Notes: generated by a model from the sequence alone, not told the origin. Counted from the stretch's first letter, positions 34,899 to 44,322 are shown. The stretch: 50,137 nucleotides of DNA from CBIFVZ01 sp966185765 (GCA_966185765.1 CBIFVZ010000016.1:1-50137); one strand, 5' to 3'. A program made the numbers and translations.

Positions 34899-34947
34899 GA
34901 GTTACCCTGTTTGTTAAACATTGTCTGTTGTAACGCGCCGCCATTAT

Positions 34948-34965
34948 GCGTCAGTTTTATGACAG
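34948..34965 (-). promoter_or_regulatory. Pho box of the phoBR promoter
   Basis: On the minus strand the site reads CTGTCATAAAACTGACGC, two CTGTCA-like halves separated by the usual AT spacer. It is followed upstream by a further TTTTCATAAAA. This is nearly identical to the E. coli phoB Pho box and lies about 50 bases before the phoB start. Confidence 0.9.
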
Positions 34966-35094
34966 TTTTATGAAAAAATGCCCCTTTTATGATCCTCTCG
35001 CCCCACTGTTATAGTAACCCACTTAACAGCGGTACCCTTGAAGGTATGCCTGTTTATAATAGCCATCTTGCTTTTTTGCCACCGGAACCGGTAT

Positions 35095-36297
35095 ATGCGC
35101 ATTCTTCACACCTCAGACTGGCATCTTGGCCAGAACTTCTACACAAAAAGCCGTGCCGCCGAGCATCAGGCATTTCTCGACTGGCTGCTACACCAGGCCA
35201 GTGAGCACGCGGTAGATGCCATCATCGTGGCGGGCGATATTTTTGATACCGGTTCACCGCCAAGCTACGCACGCGAGTTGTATAACCGCTTTGTAGTCAA
35301 ACTGCAAAATACCGGCTGCCGTCTTTATATTCTGGCGGGCAACCATGACTCGGTTGCGACCCTTAATGAGTCACGCGAGCTACTGGCCTGCCTGCACACT
35401 CAGGTGATTACCACCCCCACAACCGAGCCGCTGCTTATGACCACCCGCGAGGGCGAACCCGGTGCGGTGCTGTGCCCTGTTGCGTTTTTACGCCCGCGCG
35501 ACATCCTGAAAAGCCAGGCCGGGCAGTCCGGGCACGAAAAACAACAGTCGCTGCTGGAGGCCATCACGGCACATTATCAGGACTGTTACCAGGCGGCGCT
35601 GCGGCTTCGCGGCGAGCGTCTGCTGGCAATTATTGCCACCGGCCACCTTACTGCTATCGGGGCCAGCACCAGCGATTCGGTGCGCGAGATTTACATCGGT
35701 ACACTCGATGCCTTTCCCGCACAGGCTTTTCCGCCTGCGGACTATGTGGCGCTTGGCCATATTCACCGCGCTCAACGCGTAGGCGGCACAGAGCACATCC
35801 GCTACAGCGGCTCGCCGATTGCGCTGAGCTTTGATGAAACCGGTCCGGCTAAATGCATCAATCTGGTGACGTTTGAGCACGGTGAGCTGGCGAGCGTGGA
35901 AACGCTGGACGTGCCGGTCACCCAGCCGCTGGCGGTGATTAAAGGCACGCTCGCTGAAATTGAACAACAGCTTGCCGCCTGGCGCGATGCCCCGGCAACG
36001 CCCGTCACCTGGCTTAATATTGAAATCACCACTGACGACTATCTGCACGATATCCAGCGTCATATTCAGCAACTGACCGACACCCTGCCCGTTGAGGTTG
36101 TGCTGATGCGCCGGGCGCGGGAGCAACGTCAGCGCGCCATTGACGGTCAGCGTAAAGAGGTGTTGAGCGATCTGAGCGTGGGAGAAGTATTTGAGCGCCG
36201 CCTGGCGCTTGAAGCCGTGGATGAGGAACGCGCAGCGCGGTTGCGCACGCTGTTTGGCCAGACGCTGGAAGCCCTGCACGAGGAGAGTCAGCCGTGA
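35095..36297 (+). CDS. sbcD: Nuclease SbcCD subunit D
   Basis: This is the Mre11-like nuclease subunit that cleaves DNA hairpins and protein-blocked ends together with SbcC. It has 400 residues, as in E. coli. Phosphoesterase motifs in order are HTSDWHLGQNF, VAGDIFDTGSPPSYA, LAGNHDSV, ATGHLTAIG and ALGHIHRAQRV. The ATG giving MRILHTSDWH was chosen over an in-frame start 19 codons upstream. The stop overlaps the sbcC GTG start by four bases. It is divergent from phoB. Confidence 0.96.
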   Translation: MRILHTSDWHLGQNFYTKSRAAEHQAFLDWLLHQASEHAVDAIIVAGDIFDTGSPPSYARELYNRFVVKLQNTGCRLYILAGNHDSVATLNESRELLACLHTQVITTPTTEPLLMTTREGEPGAVLCPVAFLRPRDILKSQAGQSGHEKQQSLLEAITAHYQDCYQAALRLRGERLLAIIATGHLTAIGASTSDSVREIYIGTLDAFPAQAFPPADYVALGHIHRAQRVGGTEHIRYSGSPIALSFDETGPAKCINLVTFEHGELASVETLDVPVTQPLAVIKGTLAEIEQQLAAWRDAPATPVTWLNIEITTDDYLHDIQRHIQQLTDTLPVEVVLMRRAREQRQRAIDGQRKEVLSDLSVGEVFERRLALEAVDEERAARLRTLFGQTLEALHEESQP

Positions 36298-39200
36298 AAA
36301 TTTTGACGCTGCGTCTTAAAAACCTGAACTCGTTACGCGGCGAGTGGAAAATCGACTTTACCGCCGAGCCGTTTGCCAGCAATGGCCTGTTTGCCATCAC
36401 CGGTCCGACCGGTGCGGGCAAAACCACCCTGCTGGATGCCGCCTGCCTGGCGCTTTACCACCGTACGCCACGCCTGAGCAGCATTTCTCAGTCGCAAAAC
36501 GATTTGATGACCCGTGACACCGCCGAGTGCCTGGCTGAAGTCGAATTTGAGGTCAAAGGTGTGGCCTATCGCGCGTTCTGGAGCCAGAACCGCGCCCGCA
36601 ACCAGCCGGACGGTAACTTACAGGCACCCCGCGTGGAGCTGGCGCGGGTAAGCGACGGTAAAATTCTGGCGGATAAAATCACAGATAAACTCGACAAAAT
36701 CACCGAACTGAGCGGCCTTGATTACGAGCGCTTTACCAAATCCATGCTGCTGTCCCAGGGCCAGTTCGCCGCCTTCCTCAACGCCAAAGCCAAAGATCGC
36801 GCCGAGCTGCTTGAAGAACTGACCGGCACTGAAATATATGGTCGCCTGTCGGCCAGCGTGTTTGAACGCCATAAGACCGCGCGTGTCGCGCTGGAACAAC
36901 GTGAAGCTCAGGCTGCGGGCGTCACACTGTTGAGCGCAGAGCAGAAGCAACAGTTGACAGAGCGTTTGCAAACGCTCACTGATGAAGAACAGCGTGAGCT
37001 GGCAGAGCAAAAAATACGCCAGGCACAGCAGCAGTGGCTCAGTCGCCGCCAGCAACTGACGATCCACCAGCACGACATCGCCCAGGCTCACCGCAGTGCC
37101 GCTTGCGCACTGGAGCAAGCCGCACCGGAGCTGGCCCGGCTGGCGCTGGCTCGCCCGGCAGCGCTACTCCAGCCCGACTGGCATCAGCGTCAGGAGCAGG
37201 AAACACACCTTACTCATACACTCAAAATCCAGAGCGAAGTCAGTGCTCGCTTACACGAGCAACGCCAACAGCGTCGCCGCATGCGACTCAGTGCCATCAC
37301 TCAACGCAGTGAGCTTGAGCGTGAACACATCACACTTAATCACTGGCTACATGACAACGCCGCTATCGCCAGCTGGAGCAGTGAACTGGCAGGCTGGCGC
37401 GCTGCCTTTGCCCAGCGCCGCCGCGACAGGCAACGACTTGAAGCGCTCGAACAGGACATCCGCACTCAGAGCGATAAGCTGGCAACCCTTCCCGTAGCCA
37501 CACTGGAAATCGAGCCTGAACAGGTCAGTGAGCATTTACAACGCCTGACGGATGCCCGCCCGGCCCGCCGCCAGCTTGCCGCGTTGTATGCTCGTTTTAC
37601 TCCGCTCACGTTGCGCCGTACCCAGCTCACGCAGGAGCTGGGTACACTGACAGAACAGATTACTACCAGGGAAAAAGTGCTCAATGAGAAGCGCGCGGCC
37701 CTCAAACAGAAAAATCAGCTGGCAGCAGAAGTAAAAAAAATCTGCGAGCTGGAAGAGACCATTGTGCGTCTGCACGACGAGCGTGCACGATTGCAGCCGG
37801 ATACTCCCTGCCCGCTGTGCGGCTCGACAGTACACCCCGCTGTTGAGCAGTATCAGGCCATTGAAACCAGCCAGAATAAGCAGCGGCTGGCACAGCTTGA
37901 GCAGGAAAGAGAACAGCTTAAAGAAGAGGGTGCAGCGCTGAAGGGCCAGCTCGGTGCGTGGCTTGACCGTAAAAGCCAACTTGAGAAAGACCTCGCGGCA
38001 CTTAACGATGAACAGCAGCAATGGCAGGCGCAGTGGCAGCAAAGCTGTAGCGCGTTAAATGCCGCTCTCACGCCGGAACAGGACATTAGCGCCTGGCTTG
38101 ATGCCCAAGAGCAGCATGAGCAGCAACTTCTCGCCTTTGCGCAGCGACAGCAGCTGGAGAGTCAGCGCCTGGCGACACTACAACAGCAGCAAGCTTTGCA
38201 GGCAGAGCTGAACGAACAGCAGCACGAACGTGAACAGTCACTTACGCCGTGGGGCTTACGCTGGCCTGCTGTTGCACAAGAAGCGCAATGGCTTGCCGAA
38301 CGTGAAAGCCAGGTACAACACTGGCAGCGTGAACAAGAGCGCAGCCGTGCGCTGAGCGAGTCAATCGCACGCCTCCAGCAACTGCTTGACGCGTTGCCGG
38401 AAGAAGCCGGTGAAGACACGGATGACACAACCCCCACGTCCCTTGACGGCTGGCAGCAGGTGCAGGAAGCCTGCATTTCGCTGGCAGGTCAGCTGACAAG
38501 TCTGGATACACAGGTGACACAAGCGCGCCAGCGACTTGCCAATGCACAAACGCGTTTTAACCAGCAGCTTGCCGCCAGTCCGTTTGCAGATGAAACCGCA
38601 TTTCTGGCCGCCCGGCTTGATGAGGCCACCCTCCAGGCTCTTGAGTTACGTAAAGAGCAGCTTGAGCGTGACCTGCAACAGCAGCAAACCCGACTGGAAG
38701 AAGCCAACCATGCGCAGCGTGAGCACGACAAGCTGCGCCCACAAACGCTGACCGATGACATCACGCTGGCTGCGTTAGATGAAACGCTCACCACCCTCAG
38801 TCAGCGGCTACGTGACAACACCACTCGCCAGGGCGAAATCAACCAGCAACTGCGTCAGGATGAGGAAAACAGGCAGCGTCAGCAGGCACTTCAGGCTGAG
38901 ATTGACCGCTATCGACAGACGCTTGAGGAATGGAGTCACCTCAACCATCTTATTGGCTCACAAACAGGTGATAAATTCCGTCGCTTTGCTCAGGGGCTAA
39001 CACTGGACAACCTGGTCTGGCTTGCCAATACCCAGCTTAACCGCCTGCACGGGCGCTATTTACTCAGACGCAAGGTCAGCGAATCGCTGGAGCTGGAAGT
39101 GGTCGATACCTGGCAGGCAGACGCAGTACGCGATACCCGTACGCTCTCAGGTGGCGAAAGTTTTCTGGTAAGCCTCGCGCTGGCGCTGGCGCTGTCTGAC

Positions 39201-39437
39201 CTGGTAAGCCATAAAACCCGCATTGAATCGCTGTTCCTGGATGAAGGTTTTGGCACGCTGGATGCTCAGACGCTGGATATCGCGCTGGATGCGTTGGATG
39301 CGCTGAACGCCAGCGGCAAAACCATCGGCGTTATCAGCCATATTGAGGCGATGAAGGAGCGGATCCCGGTACAGATTAAGGTGAGAAAGATAAACGGGCT
39401 GGGGTACAGCAGGCTGGATAAGGCGTTTGCGTTATAA
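36294..39437 (+). CDS. sbcC: Nuclease SbcCD subunit C
   Basis: This is the Rad50-like SMC-family ATPase of SbcCD. It has 1047 residues (1048 in E. coli). The Walker A is GPTGAGKTTLLDA near residue 34-46. Two long Gln-rich coiled-coil arms flank the zinc hook CPLCG near residue 506. The ABC signature LSGGESFLVSLALALALSD is near 951 and the Walker B SLFLDEGFGTLDA near 980. The start is GTG overlapping the sbcD stop (GTGA). E. coli has araJ next; here mak follows directly on the other strand. Confidence 0.96.
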   Translation: MKILTLRLKNLNSLRGEWKIDFTAEPFASNGLFAITGPTGAGKTTLLDAACLALYHRTPRLSSISQSQNDLMTRDTAECLAEVEFEVKGVAYRAFWSQNRARNQPDGNLQAPRVELARVSDGKILADKITDKLDKITELSGLDYERFTKSMLLSQGQFAAFLNAKAKDRAELLEELTGTEIYGRLSASVFERHKTARVALEQREAQAAGVTLLSAEQKQQLTERLQTLTDEEQRELAEQKIRQAQQQWLSRRQQLTIHQHDIAQAHRSAACALEQAAPELARLALARPAALLQPDWHQRQEQETHLTHTLKIQSEVSARLHEQRQQRRRMRLSAITQRSELEREHITLNHWLHDNAAIASWSSELAGWRAAFAQRRRDRQRLEALEQDIRTQSDKLATLPVATLEIEPEQVSEHLQRLTDARPARRQLAALYARFTPLTLRRTQLTQELGTLTEQITTREKVLNEKRAALKQKNQLAAEVKKICELEETIVRLHDERARLQPDTPCPLCGSTVHPAVEQYQAIETSQNKQRLAQLEQEREQLKEEGAALKGQLGAWLDRKSQLEKDLAALNDEQQQWQAQWQQSCSALNAALTPEQDISAWLDAQEQHEQQLLAFAQRQQLESQRLATLQQQQALQAELNEQQHEREQSLTPWGLRWPAVAQEAQWLAERESQVQHWQREQERSRALSESIARLQQLLDALPEEAGEDTDDTTPTSLDGWQQVQEACISLAGQLTSLDTQVTQARQRLANAQTRFNQQLAASPFADETAFLAARLDEATLQALELRKEQLERDLQQQQTRLEEANHAQREHDKLRPQTLTDDITLAALDETLTTLSQRLRDNTTRQGEINQQLRQDEENRQRQQALQAEIDRYRQTLEEWSHLNHLIGSQTGDKFRRFAQGLTLDNLVWLANTQLNRLHGRYLLRRKVSESLELEVVDTWQADAVRDTRTLSGGESFLVSLALALALSDLVSHKTRIESLFLDEGFGTLDAQTLDIALDALDALNASGKTIGVISHIEAMKERIPVQIKVRKINGLGYSRLDKAFAL

Positions 39438-39454
39438 GCAGTGCTGACGGCAAT

Positions 39455-39480
39455 GGAGCGCTGACAATCGTCAGCGCTCC
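39455..39480. terminator. Hairpin between convergent sbcC and mak
   Basis: A perfect 11-bp stem GGAGCGCTGAC / GTCAGCGCTCC with a 4-base loop lies 17 bases after the sbcC stop and 31 from the mak stop. The T tract is absent on both sides, so termination may need help. Confidence 0.65.
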
Positions 39481-39511
39481 GCGCCATGCAAGGCGGTCTT
39501 TCCTGTCGCCC

Positions 39512-40426
39512 TTACGACCGAGCCAGCGGCCACAGCCAGGCCGCACCGCGCACGCCGCTGGAGTCACCGTGCTGCGCCTGGCGAATCGGCGTGTCAAACT
39601 CGCCGCCAAACACCCATTGCCGGACCAGGTTTGGCAATGTGCGATACAGCCTTTGCACATTACTCATTCCACCACCAAGCACAATCATGTCCGGATCGAG
39701 GATATTTACCACGTGCGCCAGCGATTTTGCCAGCCGCTGCTCGTAGCGCACCAACGCCTGTTCTGCCGTGTGGTCGCCCTGCTCAGCCAGACGGATAATC
39801 TCTGCTCCGGCAAGCCGACTACCGCTCAGACGTTGATAGTCTGTCGCAAAACCGGTGCCGGAGATAAACGTCTCAATACAGCCCTGTTTGCCGCAGTAGC
39901 ACGGCACTTCTGCGCGATAGCGCAGTTCGTCTTCGTCCATCCAGGGCAGTGGATTGTGGCCCCACTCTCCCGCCGTACCATTACCGCCCGCGTGGCAGCA
40001 TGCGTTGATTGCAACGCCCGCGCCACAGCCGGTGCCGATAATCACTGCAAACACCGTCTGCGCGCCCGCCGCCGCACCGTCAACCGCCTCAGACACAGCG
40101 AGACAGTTGGCATCATTCGCCAGTCGCACATCACGCTTAAGGCGCGTGGCTAAATCTTTATCCAACGGCTGGCCGTTAAGCCAGGTGGAATTGGCGTTTT
40201 TCACCACGCCAGTTAAAGGCGAAATCGCCCCTGGAATACCCACGCCTACGCTACCCTGCTGACCGGTCGCCGCTTCAGCCATCGCCACCAGGTGTACGAT
40301 GGTGTCGAGGGTCTGGGGATAATCATCACGCGGCGTCGGCAGGCGGTGGCGAAAAAGCTGCTCGCCGCTGTCTGCCAGCGCTATTACTTCCGTTTTGGTG
40401 CCGCCTAAGTCGATACCGATACGCAC
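39512..40426 (-). CDS. mak: Fructokinase / manno(fructo)kinase Mak
   Basis: This is a ROK-family sugar kinase that phosphorylates fructose and, less well, mannose and glucose. It has 304 residues (302 in E. coli). The phosphate-binding motif is RIGIDLGGTKTEV, with the catalytic Asp in LANDANCLAVSEA and GTGCGAGVAIN following. The ROK zinc site is the His in GEWGHNPLPW plus CYCGKQGCIETFISG. The start is GTG with AAGGA seven bases upstream. It is divergent from rdgC. Confidence 0.95.
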   Translation of the reverse strand: MRIGIDLGGTKTEVIALADSGEQLFRHRLPTPRDDYPQTLDTIVHLVAMAEAATGQQGSVGVGIPGAISPLTGVVKNANSTWLNGQPLDKDLATRLKRDVRLANDANCLAVSEAVDGAAAGAQTVFAVIIGTGCGAGVAINACCHAGGNGTAGEWGHNPLPWMDEDELRYRAEVPCYCGKQGCIETFISGTGFATDYQRLSGSRLAGAEIIRLAEQGDHTAEQALVRYEQRLAKSLAHVVNILDPDMIVLGGGMSNVQRLYRTLPNLVRQWVFGGEFDTPIRQAQHGDSSGVRGAAWLWPLARS

Positions 40427-40549
40427 AGCTATTCCTTCAATTTCTGAACCAAAGTTCAGAGAGTAGAGCGCCTGAACCGTAAAGGCAATGAAACCCGCGG
40501 GCCGATTCGTTATCATGCGCGCTGCGTTCGACTTACAAGGTTACCTCTC

Positions 40550-41461
40550 ATGCTGTGGTTCAAAAATGTCATGATTTACCGTCTCAGCCGCGACATCTCG
40601 CTGCAACCAGACGAAATGGAAAAACAGCTCGCACTTTACGGCTTCACGCCCTGCGGTAGCCAGGATATGGCAAAAACCGGCTGGGTTCCTCCCCTGGGTA
40701 CGCAAAGCGATGCATTAACCCACGCCGTGAACGGTCAGATTCTGATTTGTGCACGTAAAGAAGAGAAAATGCTGCCTTCTTCTGTGATTAAGCAGCAGCT
40801 TGATGCCAAAATCCGCAAACTCGAGAATGAACAGGCGCGCAAGCTAAAGAAAACGGAAAAGGATTCACTTAAAGACGAAGTGCTGCACGACCTGTTACCC
40901 CGCGCCTTCAGCCGCTTTAGCCAGACCCTGATGTGGATAGACAGCGTCAATGGCCTGATAATTATCGATTGCGCCAGCGCCAAAAAGGCTGAAGACACGC
41001 TGGCGCTGCTGCGCAAGAGTCTGGGTTCGCTGCCGGTAGTGCCGCTTGCGATGGAAAATCCCATTGAGTTAACGCTTACCGAATGGGTACGTTCTGGCAG
41101 TGTGCCGCAGGGCTACCAGCTGCTTGACGAAGCCGAACTGAAAGCTATTCTCGAAGACGGGGGCGTTATTCGCGCCAAAAAGCAGGAGCTGGTGAGTGAC
41201 GAAATCGCCGTGCATATTGAAGCCGGTAAGGTGGTGACCAGGCTCGCCCTTGACTGGCAGCAACGCATTCAGTTCCTGGTCTGCGACGACGGCTCGCTTA
41301 AGCGTCTGAAATTCAGTGATGAACTGCGCGATCAGAACGATGATATCGACCGGGAAGACGTCGCTCAGCGCTTTGATGCTGACTTCACGCTGATGACGGG
41401 CGAACTGTCTGCACTTATTGAAAGCCTGATTGCGGGCCTCGGCGGCGAAGCCCAGCGCTAG
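40550..41461 (+). CDS. rdgC: Recombination-associated protein RdgC
   Basis: RdgC is a ring-shaped, nucleoid-associated DNA-binding protein that limits RecA activity. It has 303 residues, as in E. coli. The protein begins MLWFKNVMIYRLSRDISL and contains GWVPPLGTQSDALTHAVNGQILICARKEEK and SRFSQTLMWIDSVNGLIIID, each in family register. The ATG follows AGGTTACCTCTC. A terminator follows the stop. Confidence 0.96.
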   Translation: MLWFKNVMIYRLSRDISLQPDEMEKQLALYGFTPCGSQDMAKTGWVPPLGTQSDALTHAVNGQILICARKEEKMLPSSVIKQQLDAKIRKLENEQARKLKKTEKDSLKDEVLHDLLPRAFSRFSQTLMWIDSVNGLIIIDCASAKKAEDTLALLRKSLGSLPVVPLAMENPIELTLTEWVRSGSVPQGYQLLDEAELKAILEDGGVIRAKKQELVSDEIAVHIEAGKVVTRLALDWQQRIQFLVCDDGSLKRLKFSDELRDQNDDIDREDVAQRFDADFTLMTGELSALIESLIAGLGGEAQR

Positions 41462-41491
41462 CCGTGTTCTGTAGCCGGTGACGACCGGCAC

Positions 41492-41538
41492 AAACGACAA
41501 TCCCTGCGCGTTTTATACGCGCTGGCATTGTCGTTTTT
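41492..41538 (+). terminator. Intrinsic terminator of rdgC
   Basis: Outer stem AAACGACAAT / ATTGTCGTTT, with an inner GCGCG/CGCGC stem, followed by a short T-rich tail. It starts 31 bases after the rdgC stop. Confidence 0.85.
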
Positions 41539-42090
41539 ATTGCTCAACCAGCAACGGCGGCACGACTGGCATCTGTGGTGCGTTATCAATATCCTGTTAC
41601 ACGTTGCGCCACATCATTACGCTAAATCTCAAATATCATTCCAGTAAAACGATGATGGCAATCAGATCATTATCTGTTGCGCATTAAATATTGATATGAA
41701 TAAGAGTGGATTTCAGTACGCTGGAATTGCGCCCGGAACGGTAAATCGTAAGGTAAAGAAAAGCAGAAAACGGATAAAAACAATGCCTTCATTTCCTGTT
41801 CAATGAAAATCGCTATTTTCAGAAAATAGCGACATCGCCTTCACAGTAAAATACAAAGCCATTAACAGCTCAGTGGAATAATTATACAAATCGATCTTTT
41901 ATTCGACAAAATAAGCGCCGGAGTCTTCAAATAGAGTTTACTATTAAGGTAATAATCCATTTTTTATATCACCAGAACACCGCTTTCTTTAACTTGCAAC
42001 ACGGGTGCGTAGCAAAAATACAATCACATATTACATTCCCGTCTGTACCGCGTTATCATAAAAGCGCTTTCTCAACCACACAGCTGTATC
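41539..42090. other. AT-rich gene-free stretch with one strong inverted repeat
   Basis: About 550 bases of low GC without a credible frame. At 41810-41832 there is an 11-bp perfect inverted repeat, TCGCTATTTTC / GAAAATAGCGA, separated by one base and without a T run. The rest shows only short A/T tracts. The drop in GC starts right after the rdgC terminator and continues to hemB, marking the accessory segment. Confidence 0.55.
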
Positions 42091-42499
42091 ATGCAGGTTA
42101 AAAATGAAGTTTTTCACTTTTTACGGCAGCTTTTTCAACAATATACCGTACCCTGGCAGCAAAATTTTCCGGATGTCACTCAGCCGCAATATGCCGTAAT
42201 GCGAGCGATAGCAGAACATCCAGGTATTGAGCAGGTCCCCCTCAAGTGATGTTGCAGTCTGTACTAAAGCCACGCTTGCTGAAATGCTTAACCGCATGGA
42301 ACAACGCGAGCTGGTGAGTCGGGAAAGTTATGCTTCGGACAAACGTCGGCGGTTTATCTGGCTTACGACAAAAGGCCAGGTATTACTCGATAGTGCAGTT
42401 CCCCGTGACATTGCCGTCGATAATGAATTTCTTAACCGAATGACGCCAGAACAACAGGAACAAATTTCACCGCTAATTGTGCAAATGATGAATAAATGA
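42091..42499 (+). pseudogene. hosA: HosA-like MarR-family regulator, frameshifted
   Basis: HosA is a MarR-family repressor that senses 4-hydroxybenzoate and in E. coli controls a hydroxyarylic acid decarboxylase operon. Frame one from the ATG at 42091 reads 52 codons (ending HPGIEQVPLK) to a TGA at 42247. It matches the N-terminal half, including FHFLRQLFQQYT and QPQYAVMRAIAEHPGIEQV. The C-terminal half continues in the next frame as DVAVCTKATLAEMLNRMEQRELV to the stop at 42499. Removing one base near GGTCCCCCTCAAG (42234-42246) restores one protein of about 135 residues. So it is a one-base insertion, or a sequencing error at the C run. No decarboxylase genes are adjacent. The identification is from remembered HosA sequence. 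Confidence 0.78.
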
Positions 42500-42619
42500 G
42501 CAAAATTGACTTTTTCTTTGCATAACTTGAATAATTAAGACTATTTTATTTTTTTATACACACACTTATATAAATTTGCGTCCATAATTAGATAATTCTT
42601 ATTTCTGGAGGACGCATGG

Positions 42620-43039
42620 ATGAGAAAGGACCACTTCTCCGCAAACGTAATTGAGCAAATTCTTTACTGGATTGACGATCACATTCACGAAAAAATCACT
42701 CTGGACGATCTGTCCCGTATTGCGGGCTATTCCAAATGGCATTTGCAAAGGATGTTTTACGAACAAATGTCCATCACCGCGGCCAGCTATATTCGCCACG
42801 ATAAACTGCACCGCTCGATTCGCGATTTAAAGTTCGGTGATTGCTCGATTATTGAGATAGCAGAAAAATACAGCTTCAGCTCTCAACAATCGTATACCCG
42901 TACCTTTAAACACGTGATGACCTGTACCCCCTCTCAGTGCCGCGCCAGAAGAAATCATCTGTTTAATGGTCTCGAAGGCGAGCAGATATGCCAGACCTGC
43001 CAGTCGCTTTATTCTCTGGACATCAAAAAGCCTGAATGA
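42620..43039 (+). CDS. AraC-family regulator of the MarA/SoxS/TetD type
   Basis: The 139-residue protein is little more than the AraC DNA-binding domain, like MarA, SoxS, RamA and TetD. The first helix-turn-helix is around ITLDDLSRIAGYSKWHLQRMFYEQ. The second is around SIIEIAEKYSFSSQQSYTRTFKHVM, with the usual TPSQCR following. It has an extra 30-residue tail with a CQTC pair. GGAGG lies eight bases before the ATG. An overlapping ATG four bases upstream gives only 12 codons. It sits 120 bases after the hosA remnant in AT-rich DNA. I cannot assign it to a named ortholog; TetD- or MarA-like is the closest by eye. Confidence 0.85.
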   Translation: MRKDHFSANVIEQILYWIDDHIHEKITLDDLSRIAGYSKWHLQRMFYEQMSITAASYIRHDKLHRSIRDLKFGDCSIIEIAEKYSFSSQQSYTRTFKHVMTCTPSQCRARRNHLFNGLEGEQICQTCQSLYSLDIKKPE

Positions 43040-43245
43040 CGCCAGTGAGTTGTGTTTCCCATCGCCCGGCGGCAGGAAACACAGCTTCAGTCTCTCCACG
43101 CTTTGCGCGTTATCGATACTCGTCTACACCGCGTGCAATGCCCATTATTGACGTTCTGACGCCATCAACGACCTCAAACGCAAAACGCCGCAGCAAAAAT
43201 CGGGTAACATGAGCGGTATGTTTCACACAGAACAGAGTGACTGCA

Positions 43246-44223
43246 ATGTCCGATTTCAGCTTAGTTAACCGCCCGCGCCGCCTGCGCCAGTCTGGTGCAA
43301 TGCGTGCGATGTTCGAAGAAACCTCCCTTTCTCTGAATGACCTGGTTTTACCCATCTTTGTGGAAGAAGGTCTTGATGATTACGTCCCCATCGAGGCAAT
43401 GCCTGGTGTTATGCGTATCCCTGAAAAACGTCTGGCGTACGAAATTGAGCGCATCGCAAAAGCCGGTATCCGCTCTGTCATGACGTTTGGTATTTCTCAT
43501 CATACCGATGAAACGGGTAGCGATACCTGGAATGAGAACGGACTGGTCGCGCGTATGTCCCGTATTGCCAAACAAACCGCGCCAGAGCTTGTCGTGATGT
43601 CCGACACCTGCTTTTGTGAATACACTACACACGGCCACTGCGGCGTATTGTGCGAGCACGGCGTGGATAATGATGCCACTCTCATCAACCTCGGCAAGCA
43701 GGCCGTGGCTGCCGCCAGAGCAGGCGCAGACTTCATCGCGCCGTCAGCCGCAATGGACGGACAGGTGCAGGCTATCCGCCAGGCACTGGACGCTGAGGGC
43801 TTTACCCAAACGGCAATCATGGCCTACTCCACCAAATTTGCTTCTTCGTTTTACGGTCCGTTCCGCGAAGCCGCGGGTACGGCACTAAAAGGCGATCGCA
43901 AAACCTATCAGATGAGTCCTATGAACCGCCGCGAAGCCATTCGTGAGTCGCTGCTGGATGAAGCACAAGGTGCTGACTGCCTGATGGTGAAACCGGCGGG
44001 TGCCTATCTCGACATCGTGCGCGATATCCGCGAACGCAGCGATTTACCGCTGGCGGCCTACCAGGTTAGCGGTGAATACGCGATGATCAAGTTTGCAGCC
44101 CTTGCAGGTGCCGTTGATGAGCGTAGCGTAGTGCTGGAAAGCCTGGGCGCCATCAAGCGTGCAGGCGCAGATTTGATACTGAGCTATTTTGCACTTGATA
44201 TCGCAGAACAAAAACTACTCTGA
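43246..44223 (+). CDS. hemB: Delta-aminolevulinic acid dehydratase (porphobilinogen synthase)
   Basis: HemB condenses two ALA molecules to porphobilinogen in heme synthesis. It has 325 residues (324 in E. coli). The zinc-binding Cys cluster is MSDTCFCEYTTHGHCGVL. The Schiff-base lysines are in MAYSTKFASSFYGPF and DCLMVKPAGAYLDI. I chose ATG 43246 (MSDFSLVNRPRRLR), which aligns with E. coli, over a GTG three codons earlier that has no Shine-Dalgarno. It faces the polysaccharide operon tail to tail. Confidence 0.95.
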   Translation: MSDFSLVNRPRRLRQSGAMRAMFEETSLSLNDLVLPIFVEEGLDDYVPIEAMPGVMRIPEKRLAYEIERIAKAGIRSVMTFGISHHTDETGSDTWNENGLVARMSRIAKQTAPELVVMSDTCFCEYTTHGHCGVLCEHGVDNDATLINLGKQAVAAARAGADFIAPSAAMDGQVQAIRQALDAEGFTQTAIMAYSTKFASSFYGPFREAAGTALKGDRKTYQMSPMNRREAIRESLLDEAQGADCLMVKPAGAYLDIVRDIRERSDLPLAAYQVSGEYAMIKFAALAGAVDERSVVLESLGAIKRAGADLILSYFALDIAEQKLL

Positions 44224-44239
44224 TACCGCTTATAAAGCA

Positions 44240-44260
44240 AAGGCGCCATACAGGCGCCTT
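44240..44260 (-). terminator. Duplicated terminator hairpin, copy 1
   Basis: Stem AAGGCGCC / GGCGCCTT with loop ATACA, identical over 21 bases to the hairpin at 44402. On the minus strand it continues TGCTTTATAA. It can serve as the distal terminator of the wzc transcript and also lies 17 bases after the hemB stop. Confidence 0.75.
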
Positions 44261-44281
44261 GAGACTGATGCCTTACCTCAT

Positions 44282-44309
44282 CCTGTCTCAGACAGGGTGA
44301 ATGACACCC
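44282..44309. repeat. Two adjoining short inverted repeats
   Basis: CCTGTCT / AGACAGG separated by one base (44282-44296), then GGGTG / CACCC (44295-44309). They are part of the hairpin series between hemB and wzc. Confidence 0.5.
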
Positions 44310-44322
44310 AATAAAAAATAAG

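Noticed and set aside
42616..42654. 12-codon leader reading from the ATG four bases before the AraC-family start
   Set aside because: It is only four bases from the GGAGG, too close, and gives no recognisable peptide.
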